Shown: in pieces, positions 21,023 through 34,099 of the stretch | How the letters are laid out: the number at the start of each line of letters is the position of its first letter | Numbering within the stretch: position 1 is the first letter of the stretch | Assembly: GCA_030247885.1 (NCBI GenBank) | Contig: JAPDRO010000003.1 | Coordinates: 124,001 to 188,000, forward strand | Direction: 5' to 3' | Length of the DNA stretch: 64,000 nt | DNA from: Taxawa tesnikishii (nom. ined.) | Taxonomy: Eukaryota > Ascomycota > Dothideomycetes > Dothideales | Made by a program: the position numbers and the translations under genes | The notes under the pieces: generated by a model | Databases searched by the model: none | The model's input: only the letters and a program-made list of their open reading frames with translations | Told to the model about the DNA's origin: nothing

Positions 21023-23795
21023 TCAATACCGGAGCAGAAACCCGTGGATCGTAGGGGTTGTGCCCCCAGTCACCTTGTGACGAAACTTCTGATCTGAATA
21101 AGCGGTTCTGTAACTGATGCGCTCACATATGGCCGGTAGGGGACCTAGTCTCGGGTCTTCGTAAGTGAGCGAGCCTGTGGATATATCTTGGAATGCCTCG
21201 AAAGGCTCGCCGTCTTCGTTCACTGGTCGAACTACTTTGTGTGTAACTGGCATTGGGCCGAGAAAAGCTTCTCCGTTCATGAAGCCATGGAAGTAGCAGG
21301 GGCCTGCGACCTCATAACCACTGACGCCAGCCTTTCGCAAGATCATGGGCACCGAACAACCCACGATCATACAGACAAAATCCCCTGGATGAAGTGAGTT
21401 CACGGACCTCGAACACTCGGACAAACCAGTGATCTCAACGATCAGATTGTGTGAACAGCTGGCTGCTATTGCAAAGCGACGAACAAATCAACATAGCTAC
21501 GTAGCTATGCAAGGCATTGCAGTAGCAGTCAGTCAGTCCCAACGTCTGGCCATAAAGAGCATGGATCAGATAGTGGCCTACCTTCTTGAATGGCGGGTGG
21601 GCCCAAGCCGATACCTCCTCCGTGTGTCTTGAAGAATGAGCGACCTGAACAAGCCTGTCGTACGCGTCCCATGAAATTATCCGCCTCAAAGTCCACTTCT
21701 GTCTCAATGTCGCCAGAGCGAACATTTCGAAGGTACGAGTCCTTGCACTGGCGAAGTGACGGGATGTCGAGATCCGGTCGATGCTCTTTCGTACGGTTCA
21801 AGCAAAGGACAGTTATGTATGCCTCCAGTAGTGACTCTCCTGTAAAATACAAGGCAGTGTCGAGGTTCTGCGGTTCCCATTGTCGAAAGATAGCTCTCGC
21901 TTCTCGAGATGATGAGACCAGATCCGTGGGTAAAGCCTCGTGTGCCACCGTCAGAGTTGCGAAATGCACCGCTTCCACACGTAGAATATTGGGCTCGACG
22001 AAGTGGTCTTCCACTTCCACAGTGGCTTCAACAGTAACGGTAGGATAGATCATCAGGGCTCCGTGCCTCAATCCAACCGGTTCCGCAGACCAATCCGGTA
22101 CCCATGTTGGGGCGTTAACTCTGCGCCTGCTTAGATTGCAGTGTGTGAGAAGTATTAGGGAGCCAGTACAGTCGACGTATTCGAAGAAGAACTTCTGATA
22201 AGCTTGACCGTCTGACAATGAGTAATCCGCGTGTATGCCGTCCGTAAACCATTTTTGTGCGAAGCCTAGGAGGCCATATATTCTGTCTTTAGGTTCGGAG
22301 CATAGACAGTATCTCGTTATATCCAGCAAATGGATGAACGGCCGCAGTTGTTGGTCCTTACAGAGTGGACCGAGCGATATCAGTGAGTCTCGAGTCTCGG
22401 AGCTCGGCAAACTCTCCAAATCGAGGAGCATCAGGATTGTTCGTCGAAAGATAGACCAAAGCATGTAGTCGTTGCCACACTGCACCACTGTGCGAGAATT
22501 CGCAAGTTGTATCTCCTGCCAAATCCACACTCTTTGAAACCAAGACCGGCTCGTGAGGTTCATGATCGCATGCCACGTCTCTTCATTCATTGTTTGCAGT
22601 TTCACGTCAGTGACTTCAGGCGACCTAAACCCTTTCCCGTTCCGGGCAAATTCGATTTGAGAACCGAAGCGCTCCAGCATATCCAGCGCAAGTCCGCTAT
22701 CAGAGGTAGCTGGACCCAGCCACACAACAACCCGGTATGCTTGCCTGTAGATTATATCCATGCGGACCACCTGCTTGCTACGTTCGACGCGATCTTCTTG
22801 ATTGATGCCTAGTAGGTATTAGCGCAATTTGAGAAGCTCTCGCTTAGCTCACGAACTGAGGATGTGTTACTGCTCAGCTGGCCGACGCATGTTCCGAATA
22901 CCCTTCTGGTGGCCACCGCATCTAGAGAGATGCAGCATCGGGCAAGTGTCGGCTACATGCCCAAGACGCTACTACAACGAAATATCGCAGCAAGCGGTCG
23001 GGATTCAACCGATAGTCTTTTAAGGCTCGTTCATCATATTGAAAAATACTTACAGAGAGCATCAATCCACAACGTGCGGGGTCGATTCACGTGTCTCAAA
23101 TGGCGAAGGGCCGCTAACAGGTTCCCTTGTGCTTGAAGTATGGTTGTTCCAGATTCAGTCAGTACATGGACTACTCCAGGAGGTTCAGCGGATGCCCACG
23201 TGTACGACAATGCTTCATACACTGGGTCATAATCGGGAATCAGGTTCCACGACGTGAGTGCGTAGCGGGCCGGATCGAAGCCTGGAACCGGGTGCGTCCA
23301 TGTCGACACCTGAGATATCGTTAGCATTCTTGACATCGCTCACAGATTCAGCACGCCGGAACGCTCGATACAGCCATTCACTCAATCACGGTGTCTTGAG
23401 AGAGCGGTCTCTATGATACTGGTCCGTCGAGCATACGTTGACTACATGCTCAGGAGACCTATCGAAAGGAGGCCTTCTGGCAAGCAGTCGATCTTGTAGG
23501 AACGGCTTGTCAAATCAATATGACTATTAGCCTATCGGTCAACACGTACCATCGCATCTCTGTTGATGAAAGCAAAGCGTCCGTCGATAGTTTCGTATAC
23601 TTCCCAACCACGAGGCAGGGTCTTCTGCAGCTCTTGTACGGTGACTTTCGGTAGCTGCTCAGAATTCGCAGGTTCACGCAAAGGAGCATGGAACATTTCG
23701 CAACGGATGTCATCATCGAACGTGCCAGGAAGCAGCTTGAGAAGGCGGATCTCCTGTAACTCAACGTCGAGCGGGCAGTACTTGTAGGCTGTCAT
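21023..23795 (-). CDS. Heterokaryon incompatibility (HET) domain protein with WW-like insert
   Basis: HET proteins trigger or modulate regulated cell death after non-self recognition in filamentous fungi. Four exons with matching phases: 23795-23550, 23309-23054, 22808-21582, 21384-21023 (introns of 240, 245 and 197 nt), 696 residues. Exon 1 holds the entry motif (YKYCPLDVELQEIRLLKLLP) and half of a WW-like module (LPRGWEVYETIDGRFAFIN). Exon 2 completes it (STWTHPVPG) and continues with HET blocks YEALSYTWAS and RPRTLWIDALC. Exon 3 begins INQEDRVERSKQV, then the IYRQAYRVVVWLGPA, SRSWFQRVWIWQEIQLA and PKDRIYGLLGFA blocks. Exon 4 gives DFVCMIVGCSVPMILRK and CYFHGFMNGEAF. The start (ATG ACA GCC TAC) is the first Met before the conserved motif. 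Partner or allele specificity cannot be inferred. Confidence 0.88.
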
Positions 23796-24255
23796 CGTTA
23801 CGCAGCAGAGATGAGGTGGATGATGTTGCATTGACAGCAAGACAAAGCGATACGGTGATGAGAAGACGGGACCGAACCAATTCACATAGGTGCAGAAGGG
23901 ATCGTGTTGCAAGACAGTTGTGAACAAGAACAAGAGCAAGAACAAGGCTGCAGCCTTGCATACCATGCTGAGCGGGGCTGACAACACATACCTTGCACGG
24001 CACCGCAACAGTGGAATACAGTCGGTCCAGCACCGAGGCCATGGACGGCTTGGTCTTTGGCAACCATGAAGACGAGCGAGTGGGCCTACAAAGTTGACAT
24101 ACGTATGTTTACGCAGTGGAGAGGGACGGGCGAGCGAAAGTAGAGTGAGAGCATGTCTTGGCAGGCGCGGAGAGACTCCGCGTCGCGCGATCGAGCAGTG
24201 AATGGATGGACTCTCCTCTCCATTCACTCCACTTCACAGACATCCAGAGCGCAAC
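23796..24255. other. Intergenic region between divergent genes
   Basis: Shared 5' region of the HET gene (-) and CFIm25 (+). An open frame continues upstream of the HET start on the minus strand but carries no recognisable motif. A short AAGAACAAGAGC-type purine repeat lies at about 23925-23945. Confidence 0.5.
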
Positions 24256-25281
<1,026 letters not shown>

Positions 25282-26358
25282 ATGCCGCGTCAAGCGACTT
25301 CTGGGCATCAGGTGAGGGTTTGGTCATGCGTTCAAGCGGGCGTTTATGGATGAATAGCACGGAGGGCCGTAAACGGCAATGCAGCTATTGCCATCACGTG
25401 CAAGGAACGGGGCGGGCAGACCGGGACGGTTATCGCAATGCATAGGTGGAAAATCTATCAGATGTATATCACCTACAACAGTCGGCAGTTCGCCACTCAT
25501 GTGAGCACTCCTACTGGGGGCAGCAAGAAGTCTCTGCGAGCTTCATGGTGTAGAGCCGTGTCACACGTGTGCTACCTATCATCAAAACCTTACAATCTAT
25601 ACGGTTTCGACCTAGCAACTCGACGCGATATACCATGCATTTGTACAGTTCCCGTCCGGCATTACTGAACCCACTTTGTCTGTGACCATGACCTGGGAGC
25701 AATTCTATCTAGTTCCGGGAATTGCAAGACTTGAGTTGTTCTCGTGTGAGTCTAGAAGGGTTAGGAGTGTGGAGGATGTACGTGAACGCAATCTCGCTTC
25801 TCCGCAAAAAGGCTTCCCGTCGATCAAACTTGAGTGACACTCGTCAGTTTCAGGCTATCTATTCACAGCCGAGCTACACAACCCGCTGTAAGCTGTACAA
25901 GCTCTTTCTGGCACACCTGCGTGCTTGAACGATAGGAACAAGAAGAAGATTGTCGCAGAGCAAGAAGCTTGACGGGACGTTACACAACGAGCCCTGTGCG
26001 GAGCCTCAGATTCCGCTTCCGAAAAAGGAAATGTATGATGATTCTCTAGGTTTACCCCTCAGAGAAATGCACGTTGTACGTGGGTGGAACACAAATTTCT
26101 CCGTGTCAAATCGTGTCCGTCCATCGAATCCTATGCCTGCGTTTCACCACTTCGCGACGATATTGCGCCGACCCCTTGCCCTAGACGACATGTCTTGGCG
26201 GCGATCTGCTAGCCGACTATGAATGGTGGTGGTACCTCTACAGATGCTGTTTTCCTTCCTTCAGTATTTCCCTTTTCATTGTATCCTATTTGTACCCTCC
26301 CGGCCGTCGTCTGTCGTTTTCGCTTTCCGCATTCATTTCTTTCGAGGTTACCTTCAAC
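25282..26358. other. Intergenic, no gene recognised
   Basis: 1.1 kb between CFIm25 and the rhamnogalacturonan hydrolase. No supported gene. It contains the hydrolase promoter; the last 120 bases are T/C-rich. Confidence 0.5.
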
Positions 26359-27805
26359 ATGCGCTTCCTTTCTTCCGTCCTGGCTCTCGCGGCCGTTGTC
26401 CCTACGCTGGTCGTAGGTCAGCTCTCTGGTTCTGTCGGCCCTCTTACTACACACGCCACAAAGGCCGCCAAGAAGACTTGCAACGTCCTCGACTACGGTG
26501 CCAAGGCAGATGGCAAGACTGACATCGGTCCCGCCATAACCAGCGCCTTCTCCGCCTGCAAGACTGGCGGCGTCGTCATCATTCCCTCCGGTAACTATGC
26601 CATGGCTACCTGGGTCACCCTCAGCGGCGGAAGCGCTTGGGCCATCCAGCTCGACGGTATCCTCTCGCGTACTGGTACCGCTGGCGGCAATATGTTCATG
26701 ATCGAGCACAGCACCGACTTCGAGCTGTTCTCCAGCACCTCCAAGGGTGCCATCCAGGGCAACGGCTACGTCTTCCACGCTCAGGGCAGCATCTCCGGTC
26801 CTCGTATCCTGCGTCTGTACGAGGTCACCAGCTTCTCCGTTCATGACGTCGCGCTTGTTGACTCCCCGGCCTTCCACTTCACCATGGACACCTGCACCAA
26901 CGGTGAGGTTTACAACATGGCTATCCGCGGTGGTAACGAGGGTGGTCTTGATGGTGCTGACATCTGGAGCACCAACATCTGGGTTCACGATGTCATGGTA
27001 ACCAACAAGGACGAGTGTGTTACTGTCAAGGTATGGGGTGTTCTGGTGCACGAATCATGTACTCGATCTGACCGGATGCAGTCTCCCGCCAAGAACATCC
27101 TAATCGAGAACATCTACTGCAATTGGAGCGGAGGTACATCTCTTCTCTCGTCTCTCCCAACTCCATCATTGCTAACACTCCCCGTCCAGGTTGCGCACTC
27201 GGCTCCCTCGGCGCCGGCACCTCCATCTCCAACGTCGTGTACAAGAACGTCTACACCTGGTCCTCGAACCAAATGATGATGATCAAGTCCAACGGGGTTC
27301 TGGTACCGTCTCCGACGTCACCTTTGAGAACTTCATCGGCCACGGCAACGCCTACTCCCTCGATATCGACCAATACTGGTCCTCCATGTCCGCCGTCTCT
27401 GGCTCCGGTGTCCAGCTCACCAACATCAACTTCAGCAACTGGACCGGCACCGAGGCCAATGGCGCCCAGCGCGGTCCAATCAAGGTCGTTTGCGCAGACG
27501 GTGCGCCATGCCACGGCATCACCATCGAGGACTTCAGCATGTGGACCGAGACCGGAAGCAGCCAGTGGTACTCGTGCCGCAGCGCTTACGGTAGCGGCTT
27601 CTGCCTCAAGTCTGGTTCGAGCTACAGTAGCTACGCCGCCACTACCACCACTGTTAAGACTGCGCCAACGGGCTATACTGCCCCAACCATGGCGGCCGAC
27701 CTGAAGAGCGCTTTCGGTACCACCGCCAGTATCCCCATTCCGGCCATCCCGACTTCTTTCTTCCCAGGTGCTAAGCCCTACACCAAGTTGGCCGGAAGCA
27801 GCTAG
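26359..27805 (+). CDS. rhgA: Rhamnogalacturonan hydrolase, GH28, one frame break
   Basis: Secreted endo-enzyme that cuts the galacturonic acid-rhamnose backbone of pectin rhamnogalacturonan I. Signal peptide [20 protein letters not shown], then [20 protein letters not shown] as in Aspergillus RhgA. Exons 26359-27030, 27082-27133 and 27190-27805. The right-handed beta-helix motifs are clear: [44 protein letters not shown] (catalytic Asp pair region), [49 protein letters not shown]. As written the frame is lost at the GGGG run 27294-27297 ([12 protein letters not shown]). One extra G would restore the family sequence through to TAG at 27803. The Ser/Thr-rich end ([17 protein letters not shown]) is also as in RhgA. 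Confidence 0.95.
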
Positions 27806-28861
27806 ATGGTATCACCAAGGAGAGATGAGAGGTTGGCGAGTGAATGATAGCGGAGTAAGCGAGGGAAAACGCTATACCGCATGTATCGAGGTAGCCTCAT
27901 CCCTAATGCAGTTATTTGCACCAAACAGTCGGTTGTCAAGAACTACATGATATCGCAGTCATCTACATGTTGCGCTTCACAGAAGTCCGTTCTATACTCT
28001 TTTGAACACCGCCGCTCTCGTTTGCGGACAACAGCAAGACGAGAACGGCCCGTTACCTGTAACTCAACGTTGATGACGTGGACGCTGGAGATTTCCAGAG
28101 TGGGTGTCACAGTCATTGCGTGGATGCGAAGATCCCCTCATGAACGTAGAACACGACCAACTATCCCGCTCATTCCCATTTGTACAAATAAAGGAACACC
28201 CCGGTACATATGGCAGCACGAACTGACTAGCTCCCTCCTCGAACGCTCTCAAAGGTTTTCCTTCATTCCCAATAGAAACACACAACAACGCCAGTCTCCA
28301 ACACAACATCCACTATCGCTGAAGTCATCACCAGACCCGCGATCATCACGACCGTGAAAACCGGGCCTTGAAGGTCGGCCGGCCGGCCGGCCGCATATCG
28401 AAGGTCATGACTCAGCCATAGGTGTTGAGGGGTACGGTTTAAGACCTCCAGAGGGTGTCCTGGAGCGATCTTGATTGGACTTACCGCAAGCCTGTCGATC
28501 CACTGCCAATCCCTGTGGGAAGGCGGGCCCCGTACCCACCGTCAAACGAACCCCAGTGAGAGAGTAACCCCGAATAGCCACCGCCCGCAAATGCCCAGGA
28601 GACGGCCTCATCCCTAGATCTAGATTCCTTCTCGATGCGGCAGGGCGGAACCTGACGATCCGATCGGATGTGTGGATGACGAAAAGCGGCCCAGGGCCAC
28701 ATTTCCGTGGAGGATGATAACTGGCGTGGTCAACTGGCGTTGACTCGGAATCGTGTTGTGATTTTTGCGAAAGCCTCATTGCAGCCCTCACACGGCGGCC
28801 TGTCCCTTCCGCCTCGCGAAAAAGACTCGCATCGTAGCGCATCCTTCTTCTCCATCCATCA
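27806..28861. other. Intergenic region between converging genes
   Basis: About 1 kb of 3' flank of the hydrolase (+) and GCP5 (-). Includes a GGCC x4 run (listed separately). Open frames of up to 165 codons show no motif. Confidence 0.5.
28377..28392. repeat. GGCC tetranucleotide repeat (x4), palindromic
   Basis: Four perfect copies of GGCC in an intergenic region; self-complementary. Possibly a simple repeat only. Confidence 0.7.
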
Positions 28862-31533
28862 TCAGCTCGCGAACCGTAACCCCCACTCCAATCTCTCGGC
28901 AAGCACGCTTAATGCACCTTCCCCACCCGCTCTACTCACACCGCGCAGACCAGCAATGGCAAAGCTGAGATTACGGTCATAGTCTGCGCGTAGCTCTGGA
29001 ACACTACGCTTGGGTCCGGCACTGGCGTGGGCTTTCGTCGGAGTGCCGGGTTCGGAATCGACGGTATCTTCCAGACCATCATCCGCCCTGCCGCGTGGAC
29101 ACGAACTTGCCGAGATTGCGGGAATGAAGTGTTGTGTGGTGATGGACCAAAGAGCGGCCGCGTCTTCGCAGACGTCGAGCAGGAAGATCAGGGATTCCTT
29201 TATCGGCTTCAGGTTCTCGGCCAGCAGCAGCTTATCGGCCAATGCCACGCTGAAAGCCGTATACGTCGTTGCCATGGCGTCGATATCCGCGGCTCTGTCT
29301 AATCCGTGTCTGAGGTTCGAGGTGCAGAGTGCGGACATCTCGACGATATATGCATGCAGTGCGAATACGAACCAGAGCAGCCGTTGCCGGAGCGCCAAGT
29401 GATGGACTGCTTCCACGCTCCGAAGGAAACGCGTGTCGAGAGCACGCATTGGGAGCTGTCGGTTGAGTACGTATTGCGCGCGGTAGACCTGCAAGAGGAA
29501 CGTGAAAGCACTCTGACATGCAGCGGCGGATGCCTCGCGGGTAATGTTTTGAAGCGTCCAGTGGAGAGGATAATTCACGATGATCCCTGATAGAAGATCT
29601 GAGACAGTCTGATTGTCTGATGGCAAAGTTGTGCGGAAGCGGACAGCGAGGCGGTCAGTCTCGACGCCGGGCAACGCCCCGAATGCGTTCTGCGCAAGTT
29701 CAGTGAGAATGAAGCGGTCGTCCCAGTGGGTGGTTCTTCTGTCCATACGCTCGAACAGCGCGTTAGCAAAAATTTGGAATGCAGAACCGTTCTTCGAGAG
29801 GTAGAGGTGATCAAGCGCGTCTAGCACCTTGCCTAGACCGCAGCTTGAGAACATAAGGTTGCGGAGGGCGACTGAACCGCTAGTCTGGCTTCGCTGGATC
29901 CAGTCGTCCAGTGAGATGTAGAACAGTTCGGAGAATGGCATCAAGCCATCCGCCGAAGATTGCTCGCGGATTGACGAGGTGTCGAAAGAGACACGGTCTG
30001 GGGTAGCGATTTCCGGGTTGCTGTGGCCCAGAGCGTGGAGGAACATGATGCTTTTGCCGGTAGCAAAGATACGATTCGCTGCTCTTTGGACGAACGAGGG
30101 AGCGTCCGAAGCACCGGTTGCTGTTTTGCGGACACTGTACCGATCATGCCACAAGGCGCCGAGCTCGACGTCTTCCTTGGCGGAGGTGATGAAGAACGTG
30201 CAGTCTTTGTCTTGGACCTCGCCTTCTGCCATCCACAACTGTACGGGTCGAAGGTAGACGTCCAGGCAGTCGAAGAACAGTGTATTTATGTATCTGAACA
30301 TAGTCTCGTCTCCAACTAATTGTTGTGCGCAAGCTTCTTTGAACAACAGATCAAGCAAAGTCCACGGTCGACGATTGGCTTGCCGTGAAGAGGAGTACAG
30401 AAGCTCCCAGACGCGGATCAGCGGCTTTGTGAGTGCGGTAACTTCGGTCAAGACAGCAACAATGCTAACGACTGTGTTGTTCAGGGGCGAGATGAACCGT
30501 GCTTCTATAGCGGAAACCTCCTTGGTCAGACTGTGAAGGCGCTGCTGCACTGCTGCTTGACACCTCTGCATGAGTGCTGAGGTTTGGCGTTCACTCAACC
30601 ATCGCCTGAGCGCAGCGACTCGCGAGCCGAGCATTGCGGAAGCATGAAGGGTCTCCTGGAATGTGCTTGCAGCGATGGTTGTGGTCGAGTATGCAGGGTT
30701 TGGTTGGATTAGACCACTGTCACGGCTGAAAAATAGCTGGGTCGGAACACCAAGGAGCATGAGAAGAACTTCTCGAACGGCCTGCAACTCTGTAACAGCG
30801 ATGAAGCCTGGATGAACTTGTTTGTCTTTTCTTGGTCGCGTTCGTAGACCTGTCCTGAGCTGCTGCTGAGCGTCCTTCAGCTCATTCAGTACCTCGTCAT
30901 CGACCGGTAGGACGAATGACTGGGCGACTGCACCCAAGTCCTCCTCCAACACCGAGGACGCCTGCGTAGAAACCGTGGGCTCATGGACAGAATCTTCAGT
31001 GAGGTAGCCATCCTCATCCGAAGAATGACCTGTGAAGTCAACGTCATCCCAGATTTCTTCATCCGTCAAGGGATCCTCGGCGAGAATCTCAGCCCAAGTC
31101 AGAGCAGGTTGCGCTTCCTGCACCAGCGGCTGGTCGAGATCTTCTAATCGCGTCTTCTCCAGCGGCCTATCCGACAGTTGAAGTAAGAGAGAAAGGTACT
31201 CCGGCTTCCATTTGTCTTGCACTTCGGCCAGTTCATCCAGACGGGAGCGAAGAGCGTCGGCCAAGGGTTCGTTGTTCAGGATTCTGAACTTCTCCTCCAG
31301 GCCGTCGAGACGCGAGTGCACTTCGAACTGGTTGGTTCTGGCATACTGCTGACTCTTGAGGCCCCTTACGGCGACGTCTCTAGACGTTCTGAAGCGGCGG
31401 CCATCTCTCTGATTCATGGTAAGCGACGGTGCTCGACGGCAGTACATGAATCGGATCTTACGTCTGCTGTCAACCCGGTGATGCTTGTAATCAGTCCCTC
31501 AGCAAGGGCATTGATTTTGGCAGAATGGGCCAT
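28862..31533 (-). CDS. Gamma-tubulin complex component 5 (GCP5-like, Spc97/Spc98 family)
   Basis: Subunit of the gamma-tubulin ring complex that nucleates microtubules at spindle pole bodies. Exon 1 31533-31462 encodes MAHSAKINALAEGLITSITG. Intron 31461-31409 (53 nt) precedes exon 2, 31408-28862, giving 872 residues. N-terminal motifs typical of fungal GCP5 (Mod21-type) are QYARTNQFEVHSRLDGLEEK, KWKPEYLSLLLQLSDRPLEK and LTWAEILAEDPLTDEEIWDD. Then come the GRIP1-like part (ELQAVREVLLMLLGVPTQLF) and the GRIP2 part (YPLHWTLQNITREASAAACQ, FTFLLQVYRAQYVLNRQLPM, RQRLLWFVFALHAYI). The long reading frame is intact over 2.5 kb. GCP5 versus GCP4/6 is a judgement from the N-terminal motifs. Confidence 0.9.
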
Positions 31534-32111
31534 TTGTGCGTCAGTGACAGCATCTTACAGCACCCATATCACGCTTCCTCCTTGCATGTGATACTGGACG
31601 TCCTCAGTCGCGTTCAGAAACAACGCGCTATCCCAATTTGGAAAGGCTCGACTTTCGAGACCCTGATTTGCGGGATAGCGTTTATAATGATGACAAGTTA
31701 CCATTGCAGGTCGAGGTCGTTGCTGCGTGGGATTTCTAGCTTACAATATCGTCGATGCTGCAAGAGTACTAACGGCACTCCCAACGTGGAGTCTAATGGG
31801 GGACTGTACTTTTTGTCCTACAGTTGGTTCTAATAGCCTTTTAAGAATCTCGTTGCCTACAATGAACAATTATTCGGCTCGGAGATTCCATCATTCGAAA
31901 CCGGCCCGTTTGCGAACGGCGTTGCCAAGAAAAAGCTTGTCAGCCCCTTCGGGCGGCATCATCCGTCATGCCATTGCGTACACGGATAACTAGCCGGCGA
32001 CGTGGTCCCATAATCGGATCAACACTCGCGTGCGCTTTTGTTCCATCGATGAAGATTCACTGAGCAAGCCGCACAGCTGATGCTTGTGCGCATATTATAC
32101 AAAACACCAAT
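31534..32111. other. Intergenic region between divergent genes
   Basis: About 580 bases shared by the GCP5 (-) and mannosyltransferase (+) promoters. No supported gene. Confidence 0.5.
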
Positions 32112-33499
32112 ATGGCACTGCCCAAGGCAGCGCGGCTCCTGGCCGGCCTTACAATGGCCATCTTCTTCTGGCTATGCATCCAGATATACCGGGCACCATC
32201 GCGGATAGATGCTCCATCCGAGAACGACGGGAAGATGGAGGATATACAACGGGATCCCAATCTAGACCGTACATCACTCCGTTCCCACATCCACCATCCT
32301 CTTTCCCCTTCACTTCGAAAATTTCCTTAAGGAGGGTCTGCAGCTAGATATTATTACTGACACCAACACGCAGCTACTGGCGAACCTCCCGAGCCCCTCT
32401 GGCGAGTAGCCGGCAACAACTACGCGCCAGACAACCCCAACTCCGATCGCATCAACGCGACGCTCCTCTCACTCGTGCGCAACGAAGAGTTGGAAGGAAT
32501 CCTTCAATCCATGCGTGACCTCGAGCGTACCTGGAACCACAAGTTCAACTACCCCTGGACATTCTTCAACGACGTTCCATTCACTGAGGAGTTTAAGAAG
32601 CAGACTTCCGCGCTTACAAAAGCCGAAGTGCGATACGAGGTCGTGCCCAAGGAGCACTGGGAAGTGCCATCCTGGATAAACCACGACTTGTTCGTGGAGA
32701 GCGCGAATATATTGCAAGAACAGGACGTGCAATACGCGCACATGTTGAGCTACCACCAGATGTGTCGATGGAACAGCGGCTTGTTCTACAAACACCCCGC
32801 CCTCGCCGACTACCAATACTACTGGCGCGTGGAGCCCAAAGTGCATTTCTTCTGCGATGTCGACTACGACGTTTTCCGCTTCATGCAGGACCACAACAAG
32901 ACCTACGGCTTCACCATCAATCTCTACGACAGTCCGCAATCGATCGCAACGCTCTGGCCCGAGACCATCAACTTTCTCGCGAGTCATAGCCATCATGTGG
33001 CTGAGAACAATGCCATGGGTTGGCTGACGGATAAGGAGCGACGTCCGGAGCATAATCTCAAGGCAAATGGCTACTCAACGTGTCACTTCTGGAGCAACTT
33101 CGAGATTGCGGATATGAGTTTCTGGAGGGGCAGGGCGTACGAGGAATACTTTGACCACTTAGACCGCGCGGGCGGGTTCTTCTATGAGAGGTGGGGTGAT
33201 GCGCCAGTGCATTCCATCGCGCTGGGACTGTTCGAGGACAAGAATAAGATTCATTGGTGAGCGATGGCTCCTTCCCTTACAGGGTGATGGAAATGGGAAA
33301 CGGCGAACAAGGATTGATTGACTGACCTAACTAAATCTTCCAGGTTTCGTGACATCGGATACCAACATATCCCCTTCTTCAACTGCCCGAACTCCCCAAG
33401 TGCAGAGGATGCGTCACGGGCAGGTTCACGGATGGAGAAGCTTGGCTCAACAAAGAGGATTGTCGGCCCAACTGGTTCAAGTACGCGCATATGGATTGA
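32112..33499 (+). CDS. Alpha-1,2-mannosyltransferase, GT15 (Kre2/Mnt1/Ktr family), one frame break
   Basis: Golgi type II membrane enzyme that extends O-linked and N-linked mannose chains using GDP-mannose. Exons 32112-32268, 32374-33256, 33344-33499. A signal anchor (AARLLAGLTMAIFFWLCIQI) follows a short N-terminus. The catalytic domain shows TLLSLVRNEELEGILQSMRD, KFNYPWTFFNDVPFTEEFK, the GT15 signature YYWRVEPKVHFFCDVDYDVF, TYGFTINLYDS and FWSNFEIADMSFWRGRAYEE. As written the frame would end at 33527 with an alien tail. At the CCCC run 33393-33396 one missing base separates FFNCPNSP from the conserved Cys-rich end (KCRGCVTGRFTDGEAW ... NWFKYAHMD, stop at 33497). About 398 residues after allowing for it. 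Confidence 0.94.
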
Positions 33500-34099
33500 T
33501 CTGTCATCTCGGCTTGGAGAGGAATAAAATCTGGATGAACATGGGCCATGGACGATGGGCTGTGTTTGAGACTGATTCAAGCTGTGGGGAACCCACCAGT
33601 CCTCGACCATCTGACGCAGGATGACAGGGTTTAGGCTCATGGCGAGGCGGCGTTCAAAGGGGGCGCATGTAAAGACATATCTATTTCGAATGATACCAAC
33701 AACGTTCAGGCCTATCTACTGCCTTCTTCGCGGATCGTTCCCATGAAATGCTGTAGGATGCTGGCATATGCATTTATCTCGGTTCGCAAATGTTATAGGG
33801 AGGAATGTCAAGTGCACTCTATGAACCGAAGAAGAGCCACGGGGATGGCCGAGACGTATGCGGGACCGCCAAAGTAGCGTCGACTAGTTTTACTTTCAAG
33901 TTGTTGTAGGACTGCAAGGAAATGGTTTTATACAAAGGCATGAATTTCGTGGCGTGTGATATATACGACTAGGGATCACCAGATCGCTGCACCTCTCGCC
34001 GCCCTGAACGTGAGCCAGTCGTCAAGACTTCGTCAAGTTATAATACAAGAGTCCCATGGCCGCCGCAGCCATGATGATATGCGGTGTGTGGCCGGCTAG
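33500..34099. other. Intergenic region between converging genes
   Basis: 3' flanks of the mannosyltransferase (+) and the NTF2-like gene (-). No supported feature. Confidence 0.5.

Noticed and set aside
26209-27051. 280-codon open frame on the minus strand
   Set aside because: Lies antisense to the rhamnogalacturonan hydrolase coding sequence, which has clear family motifs; its composition is a reflection of the codon bias of that gene.
32469-33053. 194-codon open frame on the minus strand
   Set aside because: Antisense to the GT15 mannosyltransferase catalytic domain.
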